DNA from: Gammaproteobacteria bacterium
GTDB lineage: Bacteria; Pseudomonadota; Gammaproteobacteria; Pseudomonadales; JAUIET01
Assembly (NCBI GenBank): GCA_030431775.1
Contig: JAUIHW010000018.1
Coordinates: 1-64,000 of the forward strand
Length of the DNA stretch: 64,000 bases
Direction: 5' to 3'
Part shown: one piece after another, positions 28,896-38,470 of the stretch
Numbering within the stretch: position 1 is the stretch's first letter
Layout of the letters: every line of letters begins with the position of its first letter
Translations under genes and position numbers: made by a program
Notes under the pieces: model-generated
Seen by the model: only the letters and a program-made list of their open reading frames with translations
Told to the model about the DNA's origin: nothing
The model's database searches: none

Positions 28896-29927
28896 ATGGA
28901 GCTTAAACCGGAACAATTAGCATCCAGGCTTCGCGAAGCACTGCCACCGATCATTCTGCTCAGTTCTGACGATGCTTTTCAGCTGCAGGAAAATTCAGAT
29001 GCTGCTCGGCAGGCAGCAATCCGCCAGGGCTACACCCAGCGCTGCAAAATTGCCATCGAACGACCCGCCGACTGGGCCGACCTGATTCAGCAAGCGCAAA
29101 GCCAATCATTATTCGACGAACGAAAGCTGCTGGAAATTCACCTCCCGAACGCCAAGCCGGGAGACAGTGGCGCGAAGGTGTTACAGGAGTATATCGGCCT
29201 GCAATCTGATGACTGTCGGCTATTAATGACAATGGGCAAGCTGGACCGGCAATCGCTGCGCAGCAAATGGTATCGCAGCATTGAAGCCAATGCAGTGGTA
29301 TGCCGGCTGTGGCCTATCGGCGTGCGTGAGCTGCCACGCTGGCTTAACAATCGGGCAAAAACCGCTGGCTTCCAAATTGACCAGGATGCCGTACAGCTTT
29401 TAACCGACCGGGTGGAAGGCAACCTACTGGCCGCCGCGCAGGAGCTCGACAAACTGCTGCTGTTGAGCGAGGACCGCCGGATCAGCATTGAATTAGTGCG
29501 TGATTCGGTTGGCAACAGCGCCCGCTACAACAGTTTTGAGCTGGTAGAACACTGCTTACTCGGCAATATTCCACAGGCCCTGCGCATGCTCTTTGGGCTC
29601 AGAAGTGAAGGTGTCGATGCAAGAGCAGTGCTCTGGGCGTTCAGCTATGAAACCAGACAATTGAGCGATGTGCTAGCCGCCGGGCCACAGGATGCCCAGC
29701 GGCGCGTTCAGCAATTGCGCATCGCCTTCCCGAGAAAAAAAGCCATGCAAGCCTACTTGAGACGAACAGCCGGACAGGAAAGCCAGCTCTTAAGCCGGCT
29801 GTGCTTCAAGGTAGATAAGCAAATAAAAGGCGCCGAAGCGGGTGATCCCTGGGACTCCCTCGCCGAACTGGTTACCCTGCTCGGTGGCAAACCGACTCCC
29901 CTGGTGACCAGCACGCTAAGGCACTAG
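28896..29927 (+). CDS. holA: DNA polymerase III delta subunit HolA
   Basis: 343 residues with the DNA_pol3_delta architecture: an N-terminal AAA-like fold lacking a usable P-loop, a LLLTMGKLDRQS-like middle and a helical collar domain. Delta opens the beta sliding clamp within the clamp-loader complex. In E. coli holA is followed by nadD; here it is cut off from that block, which lies on the opposite strand. The stop TAG shares three bases with the lipB stop on the other strand (CTAG, 29924-29927). Confidence 0.92.
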   Translation: MELKPEQLASRLREALPPIILLSSDDAFQLQENSDAARQAAIRQGYTQRCKIAIERPADWADLIQQAQSQSLFDERKLLEIHLPNAKPGDSGAKVLQEYIGLQSDDCRLLMTMGKLDRQSLRSKWYRSIEANAVVCRLWPIGVRELPRWLNNRAKTAGFQIDQDAVQLLTDRVEGNLLAAAQELDKLLLLSEDRRISIELVRDSVGNSARYNSFELVEHCLLGNIPQALRMLFGLRSEGVDARAVLWAFSYETRQLSDVLAAGPQDAQRRVQQLRIAFPRKKAMQAYLRRTAGQESQLLSRLCFKVDKQIKGAEAGDPWDSLAELVTLLGGKPTPLVTSTLRH

Positions 29928-30562
29928 CGAAGCGACGCACTCAGCGCCGCTGAAAGAATATCTGCCAAGCGGCTTTTACTGCTTGCCAGCAGTGATTCGG
30001 TGGACTCTGAGGACACCATTTCGGCCAGGTTACACACCTCTAATCCTGGATAACCGCAAGGGTTGATTCGCGAAAAATGCTCTTTATCAACGTCGATGTT
30101 AAGGCTAAACCCATGGTAGCTGAAACCGCGTCGTACTCGAAAGCCAAGCGATGCGATCTTTCGATCTGCGACATAAACGCCAGGAGCACCGGTTCTGGTC
30201 TCAGCATCAACCTGGAAGGTTTTTAACAACTCGATGAGCGACTGCTCAACAATGTCGACCAGTGCCCGTACTCCAAGTTTGCGCTTTGCCAGATTAAGTA
30301 AAAGATAGCCCACTAGCTGCCCCGGACCATGATAGGTCACTTCGCCGCCACGGTCAGACTGAAGGACAGGTATATCTCCGGCGGCAAGTACGTGCTCAGG
30401 CTTTGCGGCCTGACCGAGTGTGAACACCGCTGGATGTTGCACAAACCAGAGTTGGTCGTCCGTACAATCACGTGGGCGGGCGGCACTCAACTCCTGCATG
30501 TCCTTCAGGACACTGCCATAAGTACGTGACCCAAGGTCAAGCACTCGCAGTTGAACGGCCAT
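29924..30562 (-). CDS. lipB: Lipoyl(octanoyl) transferase LipB
   Basis: 212 residues containing RGGEVTYHGPGQLVGY and the Lys-containing DRKIASLGFR. The catalytic cysteine is in NPCGYPGL. It moves octanoyl groups from acyl carrier protein to the E2 and H proteins, the first step of lipoate synthesis. Its ATG overlaps the ybeD stop by one base (TAATG), a conserved coupling. A lipA gene usually follows; none is visible, because the strand converges on holA at this point. Confidence 0.96.
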   Translation of the reverse strand: MAVQLRVLDLGSRTYGSVLKDMQELSAARPRDCTDDQLWFVQHPAVFTLGQAAKPEHVLAAGDIPVLQSDRGGEVTYHGPGQLVGYLLLNLAKRKLGVRALVDIVEQSLIELLKTFQVDAETRTGAPGVYVADRKIASLGFRVRRGFSYHGFSLNIDVDKEHFSRINPCGYPGLEVCNLAEMVSSESTESLLASSKSRLADILSAALSASLR

Positions 30563-30831
30563 TAAAGAACCATCTTTATCTGTCCGCTGGCCTTCAGCTC
30601 TTCAAACAGCGCTTGCAATTGCGCTTCTCCAGTTGCCTCTATCCAGCAACGCACACTTCGATAATTCCCGTGCCGACTGTCTATCAGCTCAATGCTTTCA
30701 GCTTTAAAGCCAGGATCATGGCGGGTGATAATGGAAACTACCAGTTCCGTAAAGCCCTCCACCGACACCCCAATCACCTTGATGGGATAGCGGCACGGGA
30801 ATTCGATTTTTGGAGGCTCCGTGTCATTCAT
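30562..30831 (-). CDS. ybeD: YbeD/DUF493 family protein
   Basis: 89 residues; FPCRYPIKVIGV near the start and a ferredoxin-like alpha-beta pattern match DUF493 (YbeD), a small ACT-like fold. Its function is not firmly known; in E. coli it also lies between dacA and lipB. It follows dacA by 12 bases and overlaps lipB by one. Confidence 0.92.
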   Translation of the reverse strand: MNDTEPPKIEFPCRYPIKVIGVSVEGFTELVVSIITRHDPGFKAESIELIDSRHGNYRSVRCWIEATGEAQLQALFEELKASGQIKMVL

Positions 30832-30843
30832 ACGTGTCGTGCG

Positions 30844-31995
30844 TCAATCACCAAGCAGACCATGCAAACGGCGTTTGGCCGCATCCAGAAGCCGCGCAAA
30901 TATACCCGCCTGGGCGATGTCTCCAAGGGCAACCAGCGATCGCTCGGCCAGTATTTTCCCATCCAACTTGACGGCCAACCGTCCATATACCTGACCAGTA
31001 CGAATTGGCGCGAGCAGCTCGTCGTCAACTAGCATATCGTACTCAAGAGCGTCGTGCTTGCCTTTGGGTATTGTCAGAAAGAGATCCTCGTCTATTCCGA
31101 GCGCCACTTGCTCTTCCTCGCCTTCCCAGACTCTCGCTGGAGTCACCGCTTCGCCCGCCTGAAATATTCTATGAGTATCAAAATAACGGAAGCCGTAAGA
31201 CAGCAATTTCTGTGCCTCACGCGTTCTGGACTGAAGCGTAGGCGTGCCCATTACAACACTGATGAGACGCATATCGTCACGCTGCCCCGACGCAACCAGA
31301 CAGTAGCCTGCGTCAGACGTATGCCCGGTCTTCAGTCCGTCCACCGAATCGTCCCGCCATAACAATTTATTGCGGTTCGCTTGAGTGATATTGTTATAGG
31401 TAAACTCTTTTTCAGAATAGATGCTGTACTGTTCCGGAAAGCGGGTAATCAGAGCCTTGGCAAGAATTGCCAGGTCCCGCGCTGTCATATACTGGTCTTC
31501 ATGCGGCAGACCGTGCGAATTGACAAAGTGGCTGCCGGTCATTCCGAGTGATTCCGCGTGTTTATTCATAACTTCCGCAAATTCCTGCTCGCTACCGGCC
31601 AGATGCTCAGCAATTGCGACGCTGGCATCATTGCCGGAAGAAATCACAATCCCGCGATGCAAATCTTCGACTGTTACCTGGGTATCCACCTCGATCCACA
31701 TCAGCGATGACCCCGGGAAATTCTTGGCCCAGGCGCGTCGACTGACGTCAACCAGGTCGGAATTTTTGATCGTACCCTGTGCCAATTCGTAGGACAGCAC
31801 ATAGCTGGTCATTATTTTTGTCAGGCTGGCCGGCGGCATAGGCTCATCGGCCAGATGTTCACTCAGTACCCGCCCGCTGGTGGCATCGACCAGCAGATGG
31901 GCGCGCGCATTGATCTCCGGTGGCTCGGGAATTACGCTAGCGTGCGCCGCCGGCACAATGACAAGAAGTAATAAGGCTAGATACAGTCTGGACAT
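30844..31995 (-). CDS. dacA: D-alanyl-D-alanine carboxypeptidase (PBP5-type, DacA)
   Basis: 383 residues with a signal peptide (1-19). The three penicillin-binding motifs are present: Ser57-x-x-Lys60 (SLTK), SGN in VISSGNDAS, and KTG in GLKTGHTSDAG. A C-terminal beta domain and an amphipathic tail (about 360-383) would anchor it to the periplasmic face of the inner membrane. It trims the terminal D-Ala from pentapeptides. It is preceded by rlpA, with a 5-base gap. Confidence 0.95.
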   Translation of the reverse strand: MSRLYLALLLLVIVPAAHASVIPEPPEINARAHLLVDATSGRVLSEHLADEPMPPASLTKIMTSYVLSYELAQGTIKNSDLVDVSRRAWAKNFPGSSLMWIEVDTQVTVEDLHRGIVISSGNDASVAIAEHLAGSEQEFAEVMNKHAESLGMTGSHFVNSHGLPHEDQYMTARDLAILAKALITRFPEQYSIYSEKEFTYNNITQANRNKLLWRDDSVDGLKTGHTSDAGYCLVASGQRDDMRLISVVMGTPTLQSRTREAQKLLSYGFRYFDTHRIFQAGEAVTPARVWEGEEEQVALGIDEDLFLTIPKGKHDALEYDMLVDDELLAPIRTGQVYGRLAVKLDGKILAERSLVALGDIAQAGIFARLLDAAKRRLHGLLGD

Positions 31996-32000
31996 AAAAG

Positions 32001-32882
32001 CTATTGGTTTTTGGTAAAAATAAAAGGATTCCCCATGCGCACTGCCAGCATTTCGTTTTTTAGCTTTTGCAGCGGCGCCTGGTCATTGCTGGGCCCTATG
32101 TGGACGCGATAAATTGTTGTGCTCTGTTCCGATTCTGCGTTGACGCGAACCGGCAAGCTGGTGATGTACTCTAATCGCCGACGAAGTTTCAACGCTGGCT
32201 GCTCCTGATAAAACGCAGCTGCCTGCAGATACCAATGCTCTGCTGTGTTGCTGACCGGGGAAACGGTAGGAACCGCGACCGACTTGCGCGCCGCCACCCC
32301 CTCACGGACAGGAACAGTACTGGCGCGACGTGGCATCACCCGCTGTTCGGCGGTGACTACTTCCACTTCAACCGGTGCGGTTCCCCGGTCGGCAAAACCC
32401 AGGCGAACGGCCGCCGCGTAGGAAAGATCAATCAGCCGATTGCCATGAAACGGCCCGCGGTCATTCACCCGGACTATAACTGAGCGATTGTTAAGCGTGT
32501 TAGTCACCCTGACATAGCAGGGTATTGGCAGTGTTTTGTGAGCAGCGGTCATGCCATTCATGTCATAGATTTCGCCATTGGCAGTGCGTCGTCCATGAAA
32601 TTTAGTGCCATACCAGGAAGCGGTGCCTCGGGCACGATAACCTTTGGAAGCCGGCAGCAAATGGTAGGTTTTACCAAATACCTGATAAGGATTTTTGTTT
32701 CCTGCATTCGTGACTGGCTCGTCTTTGGGAATTGCATCCGGCACGCGCAGCAATACCGACTTATTGATTCTCGGTGCGCCATCTTTTACAGGCTGCTCGG
32801 CGCAGCCGGCCAAAAAAGCCAATAATGACGTAACCACCACCAGGTAAGCCGCAGATGCCTGTTGCCGAACCAAGCTAATCAC
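32001..32882 (-). CDS. rlpA: RlpA septal-ring lipoprotein / lytic transglycosylase
   Basis: 293 residues starting with GTG, whose last bases overlap the mltB stop (GTGA). The lipobox is FLAGC (Cys27). The double-psi beta-barrel (GTASWYGTKFHGRRTANGE) carries the family's Glu and is followed by a linker and a C-terminal SPOR domain (about 215-293) that targets denuded septal glycan. It cleaves naked glycan strands in Pseudomonas. Its place between mltB and dacA is the usual one. Confidence 0.94.
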   Translation of the reverse strand: MISLVRQQASAAYLVVVTSLLAFLAGCAEQPVKDGAPRINKSVLLRVPDAIPKDEPVTNAGNKNPYQVFGKTYHLLPASKGYRARGTASWYGTKFHGRRTANGEIYDMNGMTAAHKTLPIPCYVRVTNTLNNRSVIVRVNDRGPFHGNRLIDLSYAAAVRLGFADRGTAPVEVEVVTAEQRVMPRRASTVPVREGVAARKSVAVPTVSPVSNTAEHWYLQAAAFYQEQPALKLRRRLEYITSLPVRVNAESEQSTTIYRVHIGPSNDQAPLQKLKNEMLAVRMGNPFIFTKNQ

Positions 32883-33856
32883 AAGCCGCCTATCGCCTCG
32901 CTGAGAGTGAGCACTGCCATTGCATACAAGCGGCTGTGATTGTAGCGGGTAATTACGTAAAAATTCTTCGCGCCCGCCCAGTATAGTGGCTCGCTTGCAG
33001 TTTTGAATTCAAACAGCGCGAGCTTAGTTGCGGGGTCGATTGTCTGCCTGCTTAGCAATCCAAAGGTCGACAGATCGGCAGTGCTAACCGTCGGCTTCAG
33101 CGCCTTGTTCAACTGCCCGGATGGCGCATCCTGATCTTCCTTCAGGTGCAGCTCGTAGCCAATTGTTCTGTTCTCCTGCCAACCGTGTCGGGCAAGATAG
33201 TTGGCCACGCTACCGATGGCATCTACCGGATTGTTCCAGATGTCCGCCTGGCCATCTTCATCAAAGTCAACAGCGTAATGGCGGTAACTGCTCGGCATGA
33301 ACTGGCCGTAGCCCATTGCACCGGCATAGGACCCAAGCGGATCGACAGGGTTCAAGCCCTGCTCTTTGCACAACAACAAGAAATGTTGCAGCTCCTTGCG
33401 AAAAAAACGCGCGCGCTTCGGGTATTCAAACGCCAGAGTAGCGAGAGCATCCAGTACCCTATGCTTGCCCATTACCGCTCCGAATTTGGTTTCTACACCG
33501 ATGATCGCGGTTGTTATTTCGGCTGGCACTCCAAATTTCTGCTGCGAGCGCAGCAAGGTTGCACGGTTGGACTGCAAAAAATGCTTGCCAGCGTTAATCC
33601 TATCGGCTTGTATGAAAATATCGCGGTACTGGTGCCACACTAGCGTACGCTCAACCGGCCTGCTGATCGACTCCAATATGCCTGCTTTAACCTCGGCCTG
33701 TGCCAGTGCCTGCAGGACATAGGCCTTTTCAAGACCGTGTTGCCGCTTTACCAGTTCCGCAAAGTCCTGCACATCCTGCCGTTCAGTCAACGACCCGGCA
33801 AAACCTACCAGCGGTGTACACAGCAGTAATAGCAGCAAGTTCTTTATCGGGATCAT
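32879..33856 (-). CDS. mltB: Lytic murein transglycosylase B
   Basis: 325 residues from the ATG at 33856. A GTG at 33880 is in frame, but the ATG starts directly before the hydrophobic signal segment (MIPIKNLLLLLLC). The SLT_2 fold is shown by AIIGVETKFGAVMG (catalytic Glu), the YAGAMGYGQFMPSSYRHYAVDFD block, and WNNPVDAIGSVANYL. It cuts peptidoglycan to 1,6-anhydro products. The exported form seems soluble, as I see no clear lipobox. It lies 38 bases after rodA and overlaps rlpA. Confidence 0.93.
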   Translation of the reverse strand: MIPIKNLLLLLLCTPLVGFAGSLTERQDVQDFAELVKRQHGLEKAYVLQALAQAEVKAGILESISRPVERTLVWHQYRDIFIQADRINAGKHFLQSNRATLLRSQQKFGVPAEITTAIIGVETKFGAVMGKHRVLDALATLAFEYPKRARFFRKELQHFLLLCKEQGLNPVDPLGSYAGAMGYGQFMPSSYRHYAVDFDEDGQADIWNNPVDAIGSVANYLARHGWQENRTIGYELHLKEDQDAPSGQLNKALKPTVSTADLSTFGLLSRQTIDPATKLALFEFKTASEPLYWAGAKNFYVITRYNHSRLYAMAVLTLSEAIGGL

Positions 33857-33893
33857 CACAACATTCTGCCTGTTGGGCACGACGTCACTGCAA

Positions 33894-35042
33894 CTAGCGA
33901 GTGATGCGTTTTGCCTCGGTACTTACCGCCATCAGCAGCCCAAAACCTGCCAACAAGGTAATCAGGGACGTTCCACCCTGACTGATAAATGGCAATGGCA
34001 CGCCAACTACCGGCAGCAGACCGGACACCATACCCATATTGACGAAGGCATACACGAAAAACGTTAAGGTAATACTACCAGCGATTAAGCGACTGAACTC
34101 ATCCTGGGCGCGCAAACCAATGAGTAAGCCGCGACCAATAATAAGCAGGTACAACGATATCAATACCAGTACTCCGAACAAACCCAATTCTTCAGCAAGC
34201 ACTGCAATGATAAAATCAGTATGACTTTCCGGCAGGAAATCCAATTGCGACTGGGTACCGTTCATCCAGCCTTTGCCCTGCCAGCCACCGGAACCTATTG
34301 CCGTTTTTGACTGAATGATATTCCACCCAGCACCCAGCTTGTCGGCTTCCGGATCAAGAAGTGTCAGTATTCGCTGCTTCTGATAATCGTGCAGAACGTA
34401 AGACCAAAGCAACGGTGAACTGACGCCCACCGCCACTAACACCGCAGCAACGTAGTACCAGCTAAGGCCTGCAAAATACAATACAAACAAGCCCGACACC
34501 GCCACCAGGATGGATGTTCCCAGATCCGGCTGCGCGCCGATCAAAAGGGTTGGAATTCCTATCAGTACTACACACACCATGACCTGAAAAAAGCTGGGCG
34601 GCATGGTGCGCCCCGACAGATAAGTAGCAACCGTTAGAGGCAGGGCGAGCTTCATAATCTCGGACGGCTGGAAACGCGGCAATCCGGGTAAATCCAACCA
34701 ACGAGTGGCACCTTTTGCACCAACCCCGTAGAAAATTACTGCCACAAGCAAGCCAATGCCCAGCAAGTACAGTAGGGCTGCCCAACGCCGCACAAAGCGA
34801 ATATCCAGTTGCGCGACCACTACCATGGCGAACAAACCGGCCACCATGAACACCCCTTGTCTAAGCACCGTTCCGAACTGTTGACCGCTGGCGCTGTACA
34901 AAACGGCGAGGCCAAAGCCACAAACCGCCAACAAGCTGAACATCAGGAACGGATCGATGTGAAAGCGTTGTAGCTGGCTGACTCGTGGTTCGAAGCCGGC
35001 TGACGCACCGGGCAAGCTTCGTACAAAATCTCCGCTGCTCAT
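33894..35042 (-). CDS. rodA: Rod-shape peptidoglycan glycosyltransferase RodA
   Basis: A 382-residue SEDS-family membrane protein with about ten helices. It has W.I.QSKTAIGSGG-type loop motifs, WMNGTQSQLDFLPESHTDFI, and GLLPVVGVPLPFISQGGTS near the end, all RodA landmarks. It polymerises glycan strands with PBP2 along the cell cylinder. Its ATG overlaps the stop of mrdA by four bases, so the two elongasome partners are coupled. Confidence 0.96.
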   Translation of the reverse strand: MSSGDFVRSLPGASAGFEPRVSQLQRFHIDPFLMFSLLAVCGFGLAVLYSASGQQFGTVLRQGVFMVAGLFAMVVVAQLDIRFVRRWAALLYLLGIGLLVAVIFYGVGAKGATRWLDLPGLPRFQPSEIMKLALPLTVATYLSGRTMPPSFFQVMVCVVLIGIPTLLIGAQPDLGTSILVAVSGLFVLYFAGLSWYYVAAVLVAVGVSSPLLWSYVLHDYQKQRILTLLDPEADKLGAGWNIIQSKTAIGSGGWQGKGWMNGTQSQLDFLPESHTDFIIAVLAEELGLFGVLVLISLYLLIIGRGLLIGLRAQDEFSRLIAGSITLTFFVYAFVNMGMVSGLLPVVGVPLPFISQGGTSLITLLAGFGLLMAVSTEAKRITR

Positions 35043-36901
35043 TGCAAACTGCTCTCTGCAAGCGCCTCTCCACCTTGCTGCGGTGATTCCAGGTAAGCAT
35101 CAATCACCTTGCGGACCAAGGGCGCACCCACAACTTTGCCCGTAGTGCCTCCGTTTTCAACAACCGCTGCAACAGCAATCAGGGGCTTTTCAGCCGGGGC
35201 GAAGCCAATAAACAACTTGTGGTCACGAAGCCTCTCAGCCAGGGCTTCCGCGTCATATTCTTCACCCTGAGCTATCCCGACCACCTGCGCCGTTCCCGTT
35301 TTGCCCGCAATACGATAATCCAGCCCACGGGAGATACTTCGGGCGGTTCCTCGATTGCCATGCACAACATCCTCCATCGCGGCCAATACCGCATTCCAGT
35401 CCGCTTCGCTGTTTTCCAGATGGTTGGTAACGACGGCCCGTTCGTCTGCAATATTTCTGACCAGCCGTGGCTGCATGCTTTTCCCCCTGCGAGCCAGTGT
35501 TGCCGTCGCATTGGCCAGTTGCAATGGAGTGGCCAGCATATAGCCCTGCCCAATTCCAGCGCTCAGGGTTTCTCCGGGAAACCATGGCTGACCGCGCGCC
35601 GCACGCTTCCATTGGGTAGACGGCAGAATACCTTTGCGTTCACTGGGAATATCCAGCCCGGTGCGCTGCCCCAAACCGAACTGCGCTGTAAAATCATGCA
35701 AACGATCGATACCCAAATTAAACGCCAGGTCGTAAAAATAGATATCGCAGGATTCAACGACGGCCTGATGCAAATCGACCCAGGTGCCATGGCCATTTTT
35801 TTTCCAGTCTCGATAGAAACGACTGTCGTTGGGAAGCCGATACCAGCCTCGATCACGGACGGTGTGTGCAGTATCAACAACCCCATAGTGCAGCCCGGCC
35901 AGCGCAAAAATGGGCTTTAGCGTCGAACCAGGGGGGTATTGGCCCTGAATCGATCGGTTATACAAAGGAAGGTCTGGCGAGTCGCGCCAGGCTGAATACT
36001 GTTTCGTGCTCACGCCGGCGACAAACTTATTTGCATCAAAGCTCGGCGTACTCGCCATGGCAACAACCCCACCGGTACGAACCTCGATTGCCACAATGGC
36101 ACCACGATTTTCCCCAAGTGCTTCATAGGCTGCGCGATGAACCCGGCTGTCCAAATACAATTCCAGGTTCTGCCCCGGTTTGGGATCGATGCGCTCTAGC
36201 TCGCGTATTACCCTACCAAAGGCATTGACCTCAACATTCTCATACCCCACTTCACCGAGCAGAATGTCTTCGTACTGTTTCTCCAGGCCCACCTTGCCAA
36301 TATGATGGGTACCGTCATACCGATCTTTATCGATGGCTTGCTGCTCTCGCTGATTAATCCGCCCGGTATAGCCAACAACATGCGCATACAGTGGCCCTTC
36401 CGGGTAGTAACGAGCCAGTTCGGCCACAATTTCAGCACCGTGCAGCTTGTGTTTATTGACTGCGAGAACAGCGCGTTCCTTCTCGCTCAAATTGAACTTC
36501 AGGGGAACGGCCTTGAAGGGGCGTGCAAATCGTAACTCCTCACGAAAGCGCTGCAGATCATCCTCAGGAATACCCAGTAGGCTGTCGATGGTTTCCAAAG
36601 TTTCCTGCAGGTTTCTAGTACGTTCCTTCACCAGCCCCAGCGTGAAACTTGGCCGGTTCTCCGCCAACAGCACGCCGTTTCGATCCTTTATAAGCCCCCG
36701 TTTTGGGGAGATCGCGCGAACGTGCACACGGTTTTTCTCAGATTCGGTCGTGTAGCGGCTGTGCTCAACAATCTGCAGGCTGAAATAGCGATACACGATG
36801 ATCGCCAGGCATACACATACTATGACCGACGCAAAGCTCGCCCGCGACGCGAACAATTGCTGTTCGGATCGCGTATCTTTAATTCGCAGTGAATCGACCA
36901 A
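35039..36901 (-). CDS. mrdA: Penicillin-binding protein 2 (MrdA), elongation transpeptidase
   Basis: 620 residues: a short cytoplasmic start, one transmembrane helix (about 22-45), a pedestal domain, then the transpeptidase domain with active Ser326 in GSTLKP and KTGTAQV. Length and motifs fit PBP2. It cross-links new peptidoglycan for the Rod complex. rlmH lies 78 bases upstream on the same strand, so these genes may be read from the proA-nadD-rsfS-rlmH transcript or from an unseen internal promoter. Confidence 0.96.
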   Translation of the reverse strand: MVDSLRIKDTRSEQQLFASRASFASVIVCVCLAIIVYRYFSLQIVEHSRYTTESEKNRVHVRAISPKRGLIKDRNGVLLAENRPSFTLGLVKERTRNLQETLETIDSLLGIPEDDLQRFREELRFARPFKAVPLKFNLSEKERAVLAVNKHKLHGAEIVAELARYYPEGPLYAHVVGYTGRINQREQQAIDKDRYDGTHHIGKVGLEKQYEDILLGEVGYENVEVNAFGRVIRELERIDPKPGQNLELYLDSRVHRAAYEALGENRGAIVAIEVRTGGVVAMASTPSFDANKFVAGVSTKQYSAWRDSPDLPLYNRSIQGQYPPGSTLKPIFALAGLHYGVVDTAHTVRDRGWYRLPNDSRFYRDWKKNGHGTWVDLHQAVVESCDIYFYDLAFNLGIDRLHDFTAQFGLGQRTGLDIPSERKGILPSTQWKRAARGQPWFPGETLSAGIGQGYMLATPLQLANATATLARRGKSMQPRLVRNIADERAVVTNHLENSEADWNAVLAAMEDVVHGNRGTARSISRGLDYRIAGKTGTAQVVGIAQGEEYDAEALAERLRDHKLFIGFAPAEKPLIAVAAVVENGGTTGKVVGAPLVRKVIDAYLESPQQGGEALAESSLQ

Positions 36902-36979
36902 AGTAAACTGTCACGGGCACATTACGGGGCCCCATTGTGCAACCACTGCCAGTTAAATTACAGGCAAGTATTTTACAGT

Positions 36980-37444
36980 TTACCGGTGGTAGGGGTGGCC
37001 CTGGCTGCAGCTCCACGCCCGGTAAAGCTGTTCGATCAACACAACCCGTACCAGTGGGTGTGGCATGGTCAGCTTTGACAATGACCAGCAATGGTCGGCG
37101 CGCTGCAAACAGGCAGGACCCAGTCCTTCGGCCCCGCCAATCATGATGATGGTGTTACGGCCATGCTGTTGCCATTGTTCCAGGCGCTGTGCCAGTTCCA
37201 GGGTAGACCATTGTTCTCCGGAACGCTCCAGAGCGATCACTTGATCCGCCGGACTGACCTGGGCCAGTAGGCGCTCCTGTTCAATGGCCATGAGTTGTTC
37301 TGGAGGCTGCTTGCCCGCCTTGGCCGGCGCCAACTCAAGCAATTCAGGACGGTACGCTTTTGGTAAACGCTTGGCATACTCGCAGTAGGCCTCCGAGACC
37401 CACTTCGGCATCCGATTGCCCACGGCAAGAACCCTAACTTTCAT
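36980..37444 (-). CDS. rlmH: 23S rRNA pseudouridine-1915 N3-methyltransferase RlmH
   Basis: 154 residues from the ATG at 37444 (MKVRVLAVG). The open frame runs farther up, but only inside rsfS. SPOUT-fold markers are IIGGAEGLG, ending in the hallmark EQLYRAWSCSQGHPYHR tail. It methylates pseudouridine 1915 in helix 69 of 23S rRNA. It overlaps rsfS by 11 bases, the conserved arrangement with the ribosome silencing factor. Confidence 0.96.
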   Translation of the reverse strand: MKVRVLAVGNRMPKWVSEAYCEYAKRLPKAYRPELLELAPAKAGKQPPEQLMAIEQERLLAQVSPADQVIALERSGEQWSTLELAQRLEQWQQHGRNTIIMIGGAEGLGPACLQRADHCWSLSKLTMPHPLVRVVLIEQLYRAWSCSQGHPYHR

Positions 37445-37790
37445 CCCGACTGAGCGACTGAGAAGGCTCCATGTGCGACCACAAGCCTTCCAGGTCATAG
37501 AAGCTGCGAGTTGCCGCTTGCATGATGTGCACAATAATGTCGGCAAAATCGACCAGCACCCATTCGGCACCTTCCTTCCCTTCAACGCCTAAAGCCTGCA
37601 CACCCGCTTTTTTGGCCTCCAGCTCAACGTGTTCAGCCAGCGAACTCACGTGGCGATTGGAGCGGCCACTTGCGATCACCATATAATCGGCCAGATCAGT
37701 CATGCTCTGAACGTTCAGTACGACCACGTTTTCCGCCTTGAGCTCATCAAGGGCATTTTCGACAATTTCGAGAAGAGTGTCCGAATTCAT
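37434..37790 (-). CDS. rsfS: Ribosomal silencing factor RsfS
   Basis: 118 residues of the RsfS/YbeB/iojap family, with DYMVIASGRSNRHV and a conserved WVLVDFADIIVHIM. It binds L14 and blocks subunit joining when nutrients are scarce. It overlaps nadD by four bases and rlmH by 11. Confidence 0.96.
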   Translation of the reverse strand: MNSDTLLEIVENALDELKAENVVVLNVQSMTDLADYMVIASGRSNRHVSSLAEHVELEAKKAGVQALGVEGKEGAEWVLVDFADIIVHIMQAATRSFYDLEGLWSHMEPSQSLSRDES

Positions 37791-38470
37791 AAACTACTTC
37801 TATAGAGTTGATGGGCTTCTATGTACTCGCATACGGTCTGAGGCAACAAAAACCGCGGCGACCAGCCCTTTGCGATCTGCGCCCGGATGCGCGTTGACGA
37901 AATAGCCAGCGGCGTCATATCCAGCGAGTACAGTTTGCCACTGGCTTGCTGGCGCAACGGTTCAGCTTCGTCGGACCATGCAGATTCAAAAGGTGGTCCG
38001 CAGGCAGAGCGGGCAATTATCTCACTGCCCGGCCGACTCAACACCGCAATATGCGCCAACTGCAGCAGTTCATCGGCGCGGTGCCATTTGGCAATGTGTT
38101 CAAATGCGTCCGCACCAAGCCCAAAAATTATTGGCGTTGCGGCCCCGTATTCCTCACGTAAAGAAGCTAGCGTGTCATACGTGTAAGAGGGACCCGCGCG
38201 ATCCAGTTCCCGGCTATCAAGAAACAATTCGGTACTTTGGCGCAAGGCCAATTGCAACATGGCCACGCGGTGACCAGCATTCACGAAAGCCCTGGGGCGG
38301 TGCGGCGGCTGACCATTGGGCACTAGCAATACTTTTTCGAGATCAAAGGTAAATGCCAGCTCCAGCGCAGCGCGTAAATGCCCGAAATGCACCGGGTCAA
38401 AAGCCCCACCAAACACGCCGATTGCTGTGCAGCCGGCTTTATGCTCTGTTGCCCGGTTGCGCTCGATCAC
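37787..38470 (-). CDS. nadD: Nicotinate-nucleotide adenylyltransferase NadD
   Basis: 227 residues with the nucleotidyltransferase signature [12 protein letters not shown] and ISSTRIR near the C terminus. It converts nicotinate mononucleotide to deamido-NAD. It overlaps proA by four bases and rsfS by four, giving a tightly packed proA-nadD-rsfS-rlmH run. A short N-terminal extension (to ATG 38470) precedes the usual start and could be shorter in vivo. Confidence 0.94.
   Translation of the reverse strand: MIERNRATEHKAGCTAIGVFGGAFDPVHFGHLRAALELAFTFDLEKVLLVPNGQPPHRPRAFVNAGHRVAMLQLALRQSTELFLDSRELDRAGPSYTYDTLASLREEYGAATPIIFGLGADAFEHIAKWHRADELLQLAHIAVLSRPGSEIIARSACGPPFESAWSDEAEPLRQQASGKLYSLDMTPLAISSTRIRAQIAKGWSPRFLLPQTVCEYIEAHQLYRSSL

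Noticed and set aside
36980-37585. Long RlmH frame starting at 37585
   Set aside because: The first 47 codons lie inside rsfS. The family start MKVRVLAVG at 37444 gives the expected length.
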